Shown here one piece after another: positions 10,256 to 19,757 of a stretch of DNA of 64,000 nucleotides. A program made the translations under genes and the position numbers. The notes below the pieces were generated by a model. It searched no databases, had not been told where the DNA came from, and saw only the letters and a list, made by a program, of their open reading frames with translations. Every line of letters starts with the position of its first letter. Within the stretch, counting starts at the first letter, position 1. Source of the stretch: Streptomyces pactum (GTDB lineage Bacteria > Actinomycetota > Actinomycetes > Streptomycetales > Streptomycetaceae); contig NZ_CP019724.1 in the NCBI RefSeq assembly GCF_002005225.1, forward strand, positions 1,054,001 through 1,118,000, in the 5' to 3' direction.

Positions 10256-13200
10256 TCACTTCTCTCGGGTCAGATCGGCCTGGACGGCCTGGACTAGTTC
10301 GTCGAACGACAGGGCCGCGGGGTCGGCCGCCGGGGGGAGGGCCGGTTCGGCGGCGGGTGTCCGGGGCGCGGCCGGCTCCGGCTCCTGCCCGGTGCGGGCC
10401 GCGCCGTCCGCGAGGTACGCGGCGAGGAGCGCGACCGTCGGGTGGTCGAGCGCGACGGTCGCGGGCAGGTCCGTGGCGAGGGCGTGGGAGAGCCGGGTCC
10501 GCAGATCGATGACCATGATCGAGTCGAGGCCCAGATCGCCGAAGCCCAGGTCGTCGTCGGCCTCGAAGCGCTCGCCGAGCACCTCGGCGGCGAACTCGCG
10601 CACGGCGGTCCGCAGTCGCTCGTCGGCCGCCTCGGCGTCGAGCCCCTCGAGGTCCTGTCGCAGCCAGCCGCGCGGCTCCCCGTCCGCTTCCCGCTCCGGG
10701 GCCGGGGAGGTGCCGCGCAGCAGTGCCGCCCGTGCGGGGCCCGCGGCCCGTTCGTACTGCGCGGTGTCCACGGCGACGGCCACCAGGTGCGGGGCCTGCC
10801 CGGCGACGGCGAGATGCAGAAGACCGGCCGCGGCCTCGTCGTCGAGCGGGCTGATGCCGAGCCTGCCGATGGCCCGCCGGGTGGCGTCGGACCCGGCGAG
10901 GCCGCCCTTGGCGGCGGGCTGCCACGGCCCCCAGGAGACGCTCGTGGCGGGCAGGCCCGAGGCGCGCAGGGTCCGGGCGAGACCGTTCAGGTAGCCGTTG
11001 GCGGCCGCGTAGTTGGCCTGTCCCGCCGAGCCGAGCACAGCCGAGACGGAGGAGTACAGCACGAGGGCGGTCAGGTCCTCGGTCCGCCCTTGGTCCCGCA
11101 GTGCGTCGGCGAGCCGCGCCGCGCCGGACGCCTTGGCGGCGAACACGGCGGCGAAGGCCTGCTCGTCGAGGTGTCCGAAGGCGCGGTCGTCGGTGGTGCC
11201 CGCCAGATGGAGCACGAGCCGCAGCGGCGCCCGGCGTGCGGCCTCCGTGACGGCGCGTCGGCAGTCCTCGGCGTCGGTGACGTCGCCGCGCACCACCTGG
11301 ACCGCGGTGCCGCCCGCCGTCAGCTCGTCGATGACGTGCCGAGCCGCCGCGTCGGGTTCCGAACGGCTCATGAGCGTGACGGCGGACGCGCCCCAGCCGG
11401 CGAGGACGCGGGCCGTGCTCAGGCCGAGCGCGCCCAGGCCTCCGGTGATCAGCGCGGCGGCGCCCGCGACGCCCTCGGGGGCGCCGTCGGGCAGGGGCTC
11501 TTCCCGCGGCACCAGGCGGACCGCCGCGGTGCCCTCGGCGCCGATCTCCAGGCGGGGCTCGGGGAATCCTGCCTCCAGGGCTCCGGTGAGGACGCGGGCG
11601 ACGGTGTCCGGGCCGGTTCCCGCACGCGACGTGACCCGCAGCAGACTGCGGTCCCGCTGCTCGGCCTCCAGCGAGGCGAGCAGCCCCCAGAGCGCGTCGC
11701 GCAGCGGCGCCGCCGGGTCGGGCCCGGGAGCGCCGGGGGGCGGCGCCGCGCTCATCACGGCGTACGGGATGTGCCGCGGCGTCTCGCGCAGGGTGCGGGC
11801 CAGCGCCGCCGCGCAGCCGAGGACGGCCTCGGGCGGACTGCCGGCGCCGGGTCCGCCGGGCGGCAGGACGAACCGGGTGTCGACGATCAGGTCCGCGTCC
11901 GCGTCCGCGGTGAGGAGTTCGGGCGCGTCCACGGTGGTCACCCGGTGACCGAGCTGCTCGAAGGCGCGCACGAGCAGCTTGATCGGCGGCTGGTCGGCGC
12001 CGGCGACGGCGATCCGGTGCCGCCCGGTGGGCTCCGCGACGGTGACCGGCTCGGTGGTCATCTCGTGGGCATGTCCCGTGCGCTCCCGCAGTGACCGCTC
12101 CAGGAGCGCCCGCGGCGCACCGCGGAACCGGAACTCCTCGACGGCGAGCACCGTCCCACCCGTGCCGTCGAAGAGCCGCAGGTCCGCCGATCCGATGGCG
12201 TGGAAGTCCGCCGGCCGGCGGGCGTGCGCATCGCGTACGACCCGGACGTGGCCCCAGAGTTCGCTGCCCGGGCCACGCGGCGGCCGTCCCGGGAAGTCGA
12301 CCCGGGCGGCCGCGAACGGGATGGCGAGGGACGTCTCCTCGGTGACGGAGCCGGGTGCGGTCCGGGCGACCGCGAAGGCCACCGTGGACTGCAGGAGCGA
12401 GTCGAGCAGGCCCGGGTGGATCTCGTATCCGTCCGGGCTCTCGTTCATCCGCTCTGGTTCGGCGAAGCGTACGACCGCCTCGTCACCGTCGATCCACACC
12501 TCCTGGATCCAGCGGAAGGAGGGGCCCAAGTGGTAGCCGAGGGCCCGCAGATGGGCGTAGAAGCGCTCGCCGTCCACATGGGTGGAAGCGTTCGCGACGA
12601 AGGCCCGCGTGTCGGGCGGCGGCGCCGTCCCGGCCGGGCCCGGGTCGACGACGCGTGCGGCGAGGTGTTCCTGCCACCGGCCGCGCCCGGCGTCGACCAG
12701 GCTCTGCACGCTCACCGTGCGAGCGCCGTGGGCCTGTTCGGCCTCGATGATCTGCAGGTCGTAGCGTTCGCCGTCGCGCAGCACCAGCGCGCGCGGGAAG
12801 TGCAGGTCCTCCAGGGCGACCGGGGTGCCGCCGCTGCCGAGCGCCGAGAGGGCCGTGGCCGTCTGGGAGGCGCCGGGCACGGAGACGACGCCGAAGAGCC
12901 GGTGGTCGGTGAGGTGGGCGGGGTAGTCGGTGCCGCGCCGGGTGGCGAAGACGCGGCCGCGCAGGGCGGGTGAGCGCAGCGGGACGCCCCAGGGCGGGGC
13001 TTCTCCCGTCCCCGTGGCGGTCGGGGGCGCCGGGACTGCCGTCCGCGCGGCGGCGGGCGTCCAGTGCCTGGAGTCCGCGAACGGATAGAGCGGGGCGGCG
13101 AGCCGGCCCGTGGAGCGGCCGCGGGCGGCGGCGCCGACGCGCCGCCAGTCGAGGTCCCTGCCCAGCTCGTACAGCTTCGCGGCGGCCGTGAGCATCGTGT

Positions 13201-16200
13201 CGCCGCCCGGAGCGCCGCGCCGCAGCGAGAAGGCGGTGCCGTCGAAAGACGCGACGCCCGCGGCCTTGACGAGGTTGACGAGGGTGCGGTCCGGTCCGAT
13301 CTCCAGGCAGACGTCCACGTCGAGTGCCGCCAGCTCCCGTGCCCCGTCCAGGAACCGGACGGGCCGGCGGGCGTGCTCGCGCCAGTACGCGGCGTCCAGC
13401 TCGTCGGGACCCGCCGGCCGGCCGGTGACGTTCGACACCAGCGGTACGGCGGGCGGTCCGAACTCCAGCGGGGCGAGGGCCGCCGAGAAGTCGTCGAGGG
13501 CGGGGTCGAGGAGCGCCGAGTGGAAGGCGTGCGAGACGCTGAGTCTGCGGTGGCGCACCCCGAGGCCGGTGAGGCGCTTCTCCAGGACGGCGACCGCGTC
13601 GGGGGCGCCGGAAACAACCGTCGCCTTGGGTCCGTTGACCGCGGCGAGGTCGAGCCCGGCCTCCGCCGCCCAGGCCGCCGCGTCCTGCTCCGGCGCGACG
13701 ACGGCGAGCATCGCGCCGCGTTCGGTGGCCTGCATCAGCCGGGCACGCTCCGCGATCAGTGCCAGGCCCGTGTCGAGGTCCATCACCGAGGCGCACAGCG
13801 CCGCGGAGATCTCACCGACGCTGTGCCCCAGCACGACGTCGGGCCGGACCCCCCAGGACTCCCACAGCGCGGCCAGCGCGTACTCCAGGGAGACCAGGGC
13901 GGGCTGGGTGATCCGGGTCTCGTGCACGGCTGTTCGGTCGTCCGCGTACAGGACGAGGTCGGTCAGTGAGGCGCCGAGCAGCGGTGCGAGGACGCGGTCG
14001 CAGGAGTCGTACGCGGAACGGAACACCGGTTCGGTCTCGTACAGTTCGCGCCCCATGCCGGCGTACTGGCTGCCCTGGCCGGAGAACAGGAACGCGACAC
14101 GCGGCGGGCCGCCGCCCTGCCGCGGGGCGGGCGCCGGGGTGTCCAGCCCCGCCAGGAGCTGGTCGCGGTCGCGGCCGAGCAGCGCCCTGCGGTACGGGAA
14201 GTGGGCGCGGCCGGCGCCGGCGGTGCGGGCGAGGCCCGGGAGTTCCCCGGGGGCGGCCCGTTCGATGCGGTGACGCCATGCGGAGGAGAGCCGGTCGAGT
14301 CCGGCGGCGTCGGGCGCGGAGAGCGGCAGCAGGCACAGCGGCCGGGCGGCCCGGGGATCGTCGGCCGTCTCGGTGCCGGTGCCGGGGGCGGGATCCTGGT
14401 CGACGTCCGGGGCGGGGGTGGGGGCCTCCGCCAGGATGATGTGCGCGTTGGTCCCGGTGAAGCCGAAGCCGGAGACACCCGCCACGCGCGGCCCCGCGGA
14501 GGCACGCCACGGTGTGGGGCTCTCCACGACCCGCAGGTTCATCGAAGTCCAGTCGATGTGCGGGTTGGGTTCCGAGAAGTGCAGATTGGCGGGCAGCAGT
14601 CCGTGCCGCAGCGCGAGCACCGTCTTGATGACCGCGGCCATGCCCGCGGCGGATTCGCAGTGCCCGATGTTGCTCTTGACGGACCCGATCTTCAGCGGGG
14701 CGCCCGGCTTGCGGTCCGGGCCGAGGACCCGCCAGGCCGCGCCGATCTCGATGGGGTCGCCGAGCGTGGTGCCGGTGCCGTGGGCCTCCAGGTAGGAGAT
14801 CTCGGCGCCGTCCGTCCCCGCGTCGGCGAGGGCGGCCGTGAGCATCGCCTCCTGTGCGGCGCCGCTCGGCGCGGTGAGCCCGGACGAGGCGCCGTCCTGG
14901 TTGACGGCACTGCCGCGCACGACGGCCAGGACGGGGTCGCCGTCGCGCAGGGCGTCGGCGAGGCGCTTGAGGACGAGCACTCCGCAGCCTTCGGAGCGCA
15001 CGAACCCGTTCGCGTCGGCGGAGAAGGTGCGGCAGCGCCCGTCGGGCGACAGCATGTGGGCGCGGCTGACGGCGATGGACGCGGTCTGGTCGAGGATCAC
15101 GTTGACGCCGCCCGCGAGCACGGTGTCGCTCTCGCCCGAGCGCAGCGACCGGATGCCCAGGTGGAGCGCCACGAGCGACGAGGAGCACGCCGTGTCGACG
15201 GCGAGGGCGGGTCCGGTCAGGCCGAGCACGTAGGCGATGCGCCCGGCCGCCGCGTTCAGGGCGGTGCCGGTGCCGTAGTACGCGTCGAGCCCGTCCGTTC
15301 CCCCCTGGGCGAGCAGGCGCGCGTAGTCGGCGTAGCTGACGCCGACGAACACACCGGTCCTGGTGTCCTTCAGGCGGCGCGGGTCGATGCCGCCGTCCTC
15401 CAGGGCGTGCCAGGCCGACTCCAGCAGGAGCCGCTGCTGCGGATCGAGATTCTGGGCCTCGCGGGCCGGGATGCCGAAGAAGTCGGCGTCGAACCGGTCG
15501 ATGTCCCGCAGATAGCCGCCCTGGTCGCTGGTGACGGGCCCGTCGTCGCGGACGTGCAGTGCCTCCCGGCGCTCGCGGGGCATGGTGCCGACGCCGTCCC
15601 GGCCCTCGCGGAGCAGGTCCCACAGTTCGTCGACGGAGTCGGCGCCCGGGAAGCGCCCGGCCATACCGACGATGGCGACGGGTTCCCCCGCGTCCGGTGT
15701 GCCGTCCTCGGGTGCTCCGTCGTCGAGTGCTCCGTCGTCGAGTGCTCCGTCGTCGGCGCGCTGCGCCGCTTCGGCTACGGCGGCGGGGACCCGGGCCGGC
15801 CCGGCGTCGGCTTCGGGGACGGGGCGCCGACGGCGCTTCGCCCCGGTGGGCTCGGGGGCGGGGCCGCCCGGGGCGGCCGGATCGGTCCCGCTCGCGGACC
15901 TGGTCAACAGGAACGCGGCCAGTTCGGTCACGGTGGGATGGTCGAAGACATCGGCGGGCAGCAGCGGCGTGACGAAGGCGGCGGAGAGCCTGGCCACCAG
16001 ATCGACGGCCGCGATCGAGTCGAGGCCGAGGTCGAAGAAGCCGGTGTCGCGGCGCACGGACCGTTCGTCGTCGTGTCCGAGGATGTCCGCGAGGATGCGG
16101 GCGACGTGGGTGCCGGCCGCGTCCGCGCGAGCCCGGTCCGGTAGCTCGGCGAGCCGGTGCACGACAACGGGCTCGCTGGATGCGGCCCGGTCGGACCGCT

Positions 16201-19200
16201 CCCCAGCCGCTTCGGGCACGGAGGTCAGGCCGCGGGGCCGCAGCGCGGACATCAACCGCCGAAAGCGCGGAAGGTCCAGGGGGCAGGCCACGACGTGCCC
16301 GCTGTCCGCGGCCGGCCTCGCGGCCAGGACCGCGCGCCCCGCCTCGGCGTCGAGCGCCCCGACACCGAGACGGGCGTACTGGTCGCGCGCCGCGCCGTCG
16401 GCCATGCCCTGGCCGTCCAGTGCCCACGGGCCGTAGGCCACGCTCACGGCGGGCAGCCCCCGGGACACGCGGTGCGCGGCGAGGGCGTCCAGGCTTCCGT
16501 TGGCCGCGGCGTAGGCGGCGCACTGATCGGTGCCCCACACGGCGGAGACCGACGAGACGAGTACGAAGAAGTCCACGTCCCAGTCCCGAGCGGCCCGGTG
16601 CAGCCACCAGGCGCCCGCGGCCTTGTCCCGCAGGGCGCGGCCGAACAGGGCGGCGCCGGTACGGGCGGCCGGGTGCCGCTCGACGGTGCCGGCGGCGTGG
16701 ATCACCCCGCGCACCGGGGGCAGTTCGTCGAGCGGGGCGCAGGCGGCGGCCAGCGCGGCCGGCGTGTCGCAGCCGCCGCCCCGGTAGACCACCCGCCCGG
16801 CGCACCGCCTCAGTTCGGCGAGCGCGTCGGCGGCCTGCCGCCCCAGCGCGTCCTCGTCCCTGCGTCCGATCAGCAGCAGGTGCCGTGCGCCGCGGCGTAC
16901 CAGTTCCGCGGACAACTCCCGGCCCACTGCGCCGAGTCCACCGGTGACCACGTAGGTCGCGTCGGGACGTACCGGCAGTCCCGTGGTGTCGGGCAGGGGC
17001 TCCGGCCGCAGTCGCGCGCCGAGGACGCGCCCGTCCCTCACGGCTGCGAGGTCCTCCATGATCCGGGGCTGCGCGCCGTCCGGCTGCGGGGCCCGGGTGG
17101 CGGTGAGAGTCAGCAGCGCACCGAGGTCGTCGCGTGTCGGCGCGTGCGGCAGGTCGACGACTCCGCCCCAGGCGGCGGGGAGTTCGAGGCCCAGTACCGG
17201 CGCGAGTCCGTGCAGGGCGCCGTGGTCGGTGGCGGCCACCCGGTCGGCGGGGCCGGTGCGGCGGGCGGCGCGTGTCACCGCGTACACGAGGGCGGCGGGG
17301 GTGCCCGTGGACTCGGCCGCCACGGACTCGGCCGCCACGGTGACGGCGGCGGTGACGGCGGCGCACAGCTCGGCGCCGGGCACGGACGGCCGCCTCGGGT
17401 CGTCGCTCCGGCCGGCGCCACCGGTCCCGCTTCCGTTCCGGACCTTGGTCGCCGTATCGGTATCGGTATCGGAATCGGTATCGGCTGCGGTATTGGTGTC
17501 GGTCGCGGTATTGGTGTCGGTCGCGGTCTGGGCCTGGCTCCGGATCTCGTCCTCGTCCGGGAACGCGGTCGCCTTCAGTGCGAGGACGAGGCGGGACACT
17601 CCGGTCCCGGCTCGCGTCGCCCAGAAGGCGCGCCACTCGTCGGGGTCGGCGGGCAGCGGGGCGCGTTCCCAGTCCGTCGTCCCGGGCAGCACCGTGTCCG
17701 GCGGCACGAGCACCGTTCCGCGTGCGCCGCGCGCCGCCGCCTCCCGGACCAGGCCGGTCAGGAGCGGACCGTCGTCGCCGGCCAGCACCAGGTCCGGGGC
17801 CATCGCGTCCGCCGCCGTGGCGGCCGGCGGCTCCGTTTCCTCCCAGACCAGTCGGTGACGGCGCGTCGGCTCGGCGTCCGGGCGTTCCACGGCGCGCTTC
17901 TCGATGCCTTCGGGCGCGTACCGCCGGCGCTGCCACGGATAGCCCGGCAGGTCGATGACCCGACGCGGCAGGTCGCCGCCGGGTCGCTCGGCCCGGGCGT
18001 CGCCGTCCGCCGTGTCCACCACGGACACGTCCGGGGTGGGGGTGCCGGACGCCAGGGCGCGCAGCGCGGCCGCCGCCGTGCGGGGATCGCCCGCGACGAC
18101 GCGGGCCCGGACCTCCAGGCGTGCCCGGCCGGCGCCCGCCGTGTGCGCGAAGGCCGCGTAGTCGGTGTCGGCCAGCCCGCCGAGGCGTTCGGCACAGGCG
18201 CTCGCCAGTGCGCGCAGCGCCTGCGGCGTCCTGGCGGACAGCTCGAACTCCCTGACGGGTACGTCGGGCCGGGGTTGCTCGTGCGCGGCGCGCTCCTCGT
18301 CGGTCGGCAGGCCGAGGATGACGTGCGCGTTCGTACCGCTCATCCCGAAGGAGCTGACCGCCGCGTGGTCTCCGGCTCCTTCGGGCCACTCCTCCAGAGC
18401 TGTGGGCACGGTGATGCCCGTGCCGGAGAGGTCGATACGCGGATTGAGCGTCCTAAAGTGCACCACGGGCGGGATCCGGCGCTGCCGCAGACAGAGCGCC
18501 GCCTTGACGAGCCCGGCGATTCCCGCCGCCGACTCCAGGTGACCGAAGTTGGTCTTGACGGCGCCGACGGGCAGGGGCGCCCCGCCGTTGCGCCGCCCGA
18601 GGGCGGTGGCGAGCGCCTCCATCTCGATCGGGTCACCGAGGGAGGTGCCGGTGCCGTGCGCCTCGACGTATCCGATGTCGGACGGTTCGAGTCCGGCCGT
18701 GGACAGGGCCGTCTCGATGAGGGAGACCTGGGAGAGGACGTTCGGTGCGGTGAAGCCGCCGGAGCGCCCGTCCTGGTTGAGCGCCGATCCGCGGATCACG
18801 GCGTGCACGCGGTCCCCGTCGCGCAGCGCGTGGTCCAGGCGTTTGAGAACGACGGCCCCGCAGCCCTCGCCGCGGGTGAAGCCCGCCGCGCGCGCGTCGA
18901 ACGTGCGGCACAGCCCGTCCGGTGAGAGGGAACGGGTCTCCTGCACGAGCCGCATGGACCGCGGCGACATGATCAGGTTGGCTCCGGCGGCGAACGCCGT
19001 CTCGCACTCGCCGCGCCGCAGCGCCTGCACCGCGAGGTGCACGGCCACGAGCGAGGAGGAGCAGGCCGTGTCGACGGACATGGCGGGGCCGTTCAGCCCC
19101 AGGGCGTAGGCGATGCGCCCCGCCGCGAAGTTGTGGCCGTTGCCGGTCGTCCAGTAGGCGTCGGGCTCCCCGGTGAGCCAGTCCCGGTAGTCCTGCCACA

Positions 19201-19699
19201 TGATGCCGAGGTAGAGACCGGCGCTGGTGCCCGCGAGTGCGTCGGCGGGCAGCGCCGCGTTCTCCAGTGCCTCCCAGGTCACTTCGAGCAGCATGCGGTG
19301 CTGCGGGTCGAGGTGGCGGGCCTCGCGGGGGCTGATGCCGAAGAAGTCGGCGTCGAAGTCCAGGACTTCGTCGAGGAAGCCGCCCCGCTGCGGCAGCCCC
19401 TCCCACTCACGCGCGAAGGGGCCCTTGCGGGAGGCCGGCATCGGCCGCACGAGGTCGCGGCCTTCCGCGAGGGCCGTCCAGTAGCCGTCCAGGCCGTCGA
19501 TGGAGCCGGGCAGCCGGAGGCCGACGCCGACGACGGCGATCGGCTGGTTGGCCTGCTGCTCGTCCAGGCGCCGTTGGAGGTTGCGGATGGTGGCGAAGGC
19601 GCGGGTCAGCGGGGTCTGCTTGGTTCCGGGCGCCGCGCCGTCCGCGGTCGGGCCGTCGGCCTCGCGGTGTTCCTGGTGATCCTGGTGGGGACTGTCCAT
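10256..19699 (-). CDS. PKS-B: bimodular PKS, KS-KR-ACP / KS-AT-DH-KR-ACP
   Basis: 3147 residues. Module 1: KS (~50-480, Cys213), then only the KS-AT linker and post-AT linker (LPGYPWQRRRY) with the AT missing. Next is KR (NADPH motif TGGLGAVG ~916, Tyr ~1062) with the A-type Trp in SAVWGT, then ACP (LGLDS ~1227). Module 2: KS (~1335-1750, Cys ~1503), AT (GHSVGE ~1959; HAFH ~2056, the malonyl-CoA signature), DH (HxxxGxxxxP ~2265, DSLLQ ~2432), KR (GGLGALG ~2750, TDD like the B-type LDD) and ACP (LGLDS ~3058). It lacks DH in module 1, so a beta-hydroxyl is expected there unless processed later. The N-terminus is not a standard docking helix. The start at 19699 is 58 bases after PKS-A. Confidence 0.93.
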   Translation of the reverse strand: MDSPHQDHQEHREADGPTADGAAPGTKQTPLTRAFATIRNLQRRLDEQQANQPIAVVGVGLRLPGSIDGLDGYWTALAEGRDLVRPMPASRKGPFAREWEGLPQRGGFLDEVLDFDADFFGISPREARHLDPQHRMLLEVTWEALENAALPADALAGTSAGLYLGIMWQDYRDWLTGEPDAYWTTGNGHNFAAGRIAYALGLNGPAMSVDTACSSSLVAVHLAVQALRRGECETAFAAGANLIMSPRSMRLVQETRSLSPDGLCRTFDARAAGFTRGEGCGAVVLKRLDHALRDGDRVHAVIRGSALNQDGRSGGFTAPNVLSQVSLIETALSTAGLEPSDIGYVEAHGTGTSLGDPIEMEALATALGRRNGGAPLPVGAVKTNFGHLESAAGIAGLVKAALCLRQRRIPPVVHFRTLNPRIDLSGTGITVPTALEEWPEGAGDHAAVSSFGMSGTNAHVILGLPTDEERAAHEQPRPDVPVREFELSARTPQALRALASACAERLGGLADTDYAAFAHTAGAGRARLEVRARVVAGDPRTAAAALRALASGTPTPDVSVVDTADGDARAERPGGDLPRRVIDLPGYPWQRRRYAPEGIEKRAVERPDAEPTRRHRLVWEETEPPAATAADAMAPDLVLAGDDGPLLTGLVREAAARGARGTVLVPPDTVLPGTTDWERAPLPADPDEWRAFWATRAGTGVSRLVLALKATAFPDEDEIRSQAQTATDTNTATDTNTAADTDSDTDTDTATKVRNGSGTGGAGRSDDPRRPSVPGAELCAAVTAAVTVAAESVAAESTGTPAALVYAVTRAARRTGPADRVAATDHGALHGLAPVLGLELPAAWGGVVDLPHAPTRDDLGALLTLTATRAPQPDGAQPRIMEDLAAVRDGRVLGARLRPEPLPDTTGLPVRPDATYVVTGGLGAVGRELSAELVRRGARHLLLIGRRDEDALGRQAADALAELRRCAGRVVYRGGGCDTPAALAAACAPLDELPPVRGVIHAAGTVERHPAARTGAALFGRALRDKAAGAWWLHRAARDWDVDFFVLVSSVSAVWGTDQCAAYAAANGSLDALAAHRVSRGLPAVSVAYGPWALDGQGMADGAARDQYARLGVGALDAEAGRAVLAARPAADSGHVVACPLDLPRFRRLMSALRPRGLTSVPEAAGERSDRAASSEPVVVHRLAELPDRARADAAGTHVARILADILGHDDERSVRRDTGFFDLGLDSIAAVDLVARLSAAFVTPLLPADVFDHPTVTELAAFLLTRSASGTDPAAPGGPAPEPTGAKRRRRPVPEADAGPARVPAAVAEAAQRADDGALDDGALDDGAPEDGTPDAGEPVAIVGMAGRFPGADSVDELWDLLREGRDGVGTMPRERREALHVRDDGPVTSDQGGYLRDIDRFDADFFGIPAREAQNLDPQQRLLLESAWHALEDGGIDPRRLKDTRTGVFVGVSYADYARLLAQGGTDGLDAYYGTGTALNAAAGRIAYVLGLTGPALAVDTACSSSLVALHLGIRSLRSGESDTVLAGGVNVILDQTASIAVSRAHMLSPDGRCRTFSADANGFVRSEGCGVLVLKRLADALRDGDPVLAVVRGSAVNQDGASSGLTAPSGAAQEAMLTAALADAGTDGAEISYLEAHGTGTTLGDPIEIGAAWRVLGPDRKPGAPLKIGSVKSNIGHCESAAGMAAVIKTVLALRHGLLPANLHFSEPNPHIDWTSMNLRVVESPTPWRASAGPRVAGVSGFGFTGTNAHIILAEAPTPAPDVDQDPAPGTGTETADDPRAARPLCLLPLSAPDAAGLDRLSSAWRHRIERAAPGELPGLARTAGAGRAHFPYRRALLGRDRDQLLAGLDTPAPAPRQGGGPPRVAFLFSGQGSQYAGMGRELYETEPVFRSAYDSCDRVLAPLLGASLTDLVLYADDRTAVHETRITQPALVSLEYALAALWESWGVRPDVVLGHSVGEISAALCASVMDLDTGLALIAERARLMQATERGAMLAVVAPEQDAAAWAAEAGLDLAAVNGPKATVVSGAPDAVAVLEKRLTGLGVRHRRLSVSHAFHSALLDPALDDFSAALAPLEFGPPAVPLVSNVTGRPAGPDELDAAYWREHARRPVRFLDGARELAALDVDVCLEIGPDRTLVNLVKAAGVASFDGTAFSLRRGAPGGDTMLTAAAKLYELGRDLDWRRVGAAARGRSTGRLAAPLYPFADSRHWTPAAARTAVPAPPTATGTGEAPPWGVPLRSPALRGRVFATRRGTDYPAHLTDHRLFGVVSVPGASQTATALSALGSGGTPVALEDLHFPRALVLRDGERYDLQIIEAEQAHGARTVSVQSLVDAGRGRWQEHLAARVVDPGPAGTAPPPDTRAFVANASTHVDGERFYAHLRALGYHLGPSFRWIQEVWIDGDEAVVRFAEPERMNESPDGYEIHPGLLDSLLQSTVAFAVARTAPGSVTEETSLAIPFAAARVDFPGRPPRGPGSELWGHVRVVRDAHARRPADFHAIGSADLRLFDGTGGTVLAVEEFRFRGAPRALLERSLRERTGHAHEMTTEPVTVAEPTGRHRIAVAGADQPPIKLLVRAFEQLGHRVTTVDAPELLTADADADLIVDTRFVLPPGGPGAGSPPEAVLGCAAALARTLRETPRHIPYAVMSAAPPPGAPGPDPAAPLRDALWGLLASLEAEQRDRSLLRVTSRAGTGPDTVARVLTGALEAGFPEPRLEIGAEGTAAVRLVPREEPLPDGAPEGVAGAAALITGGLGALGLSTARVLAGWGASAVTLMSRSEPDAAARHVIDELTAGGTAVQVVRGDVTDAEDCRRAVTEAARRAPLRLVLHLAGTTDDRAFGHLDEQAFAAVFAAKASGAARLADALRDQGRTEDLTALVLYSSVSAVLGSAGQANYAAANGYLNGLARTLRASGLPATSVSWGPWQPAAKGGLAGSDATRRAIGRLGISPLDDEAAAGLLHLAVAGQAPHLVAVAVDTAQYERAAGPARAALLRGTSPAPEREADGEPRGWLRQDLEGLDAEAADERLRTAVREFAAEVLGERFEADDDLGFGDLGLDSIMVIDLRTRLSHALATDLPATVALDHPTVALLAAYLADGAARTGQEPEPAAPRTPAAEPALPPAADPAALSFDELVQAVQADLTREK
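15712..15755. repeat. In-frame 15-bp tandem repeat in PKS-B interdomain linker
   Basis: Three copies of a 15-base unit (plus strand GTGCTCCGTCGTCGA), encoding DDGAL repeats in the Asp/Gly-rich linker between ACP1 and KS2 of PKS-B. It is probably a flexible spacer formed by slippage. Confidence 0.85.
17446..17535. repeat. In-frame microsatellite in PKS-B module 1
   Basis: Repeats of the hexamer TCGGTA, followed by two copies of an 18-base unit (GGTATTGGTGTCGGTCGC), encode a Thr/Asp stretch (DTNTATDTNTAADTD, DTDTDT). It lies in the structural half of the KR region, ahead of its catalytic part. No frame break was seen. Confidence 0.85.
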
Positions 19700-19757
19700 G
19701 TGCGGAGTTCCTCGCAGACGGGTGGGACGGAGGTAGGAAGCGGTGTGGTGGGCTCGC

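Noticed and set aside
17446..17535. PKS-B Thr/Asp microsatellite as a frameshift or pseudogene sign
   Set aside because: The repeat length keeps the frame, and intact KR and ACP motifs follow.
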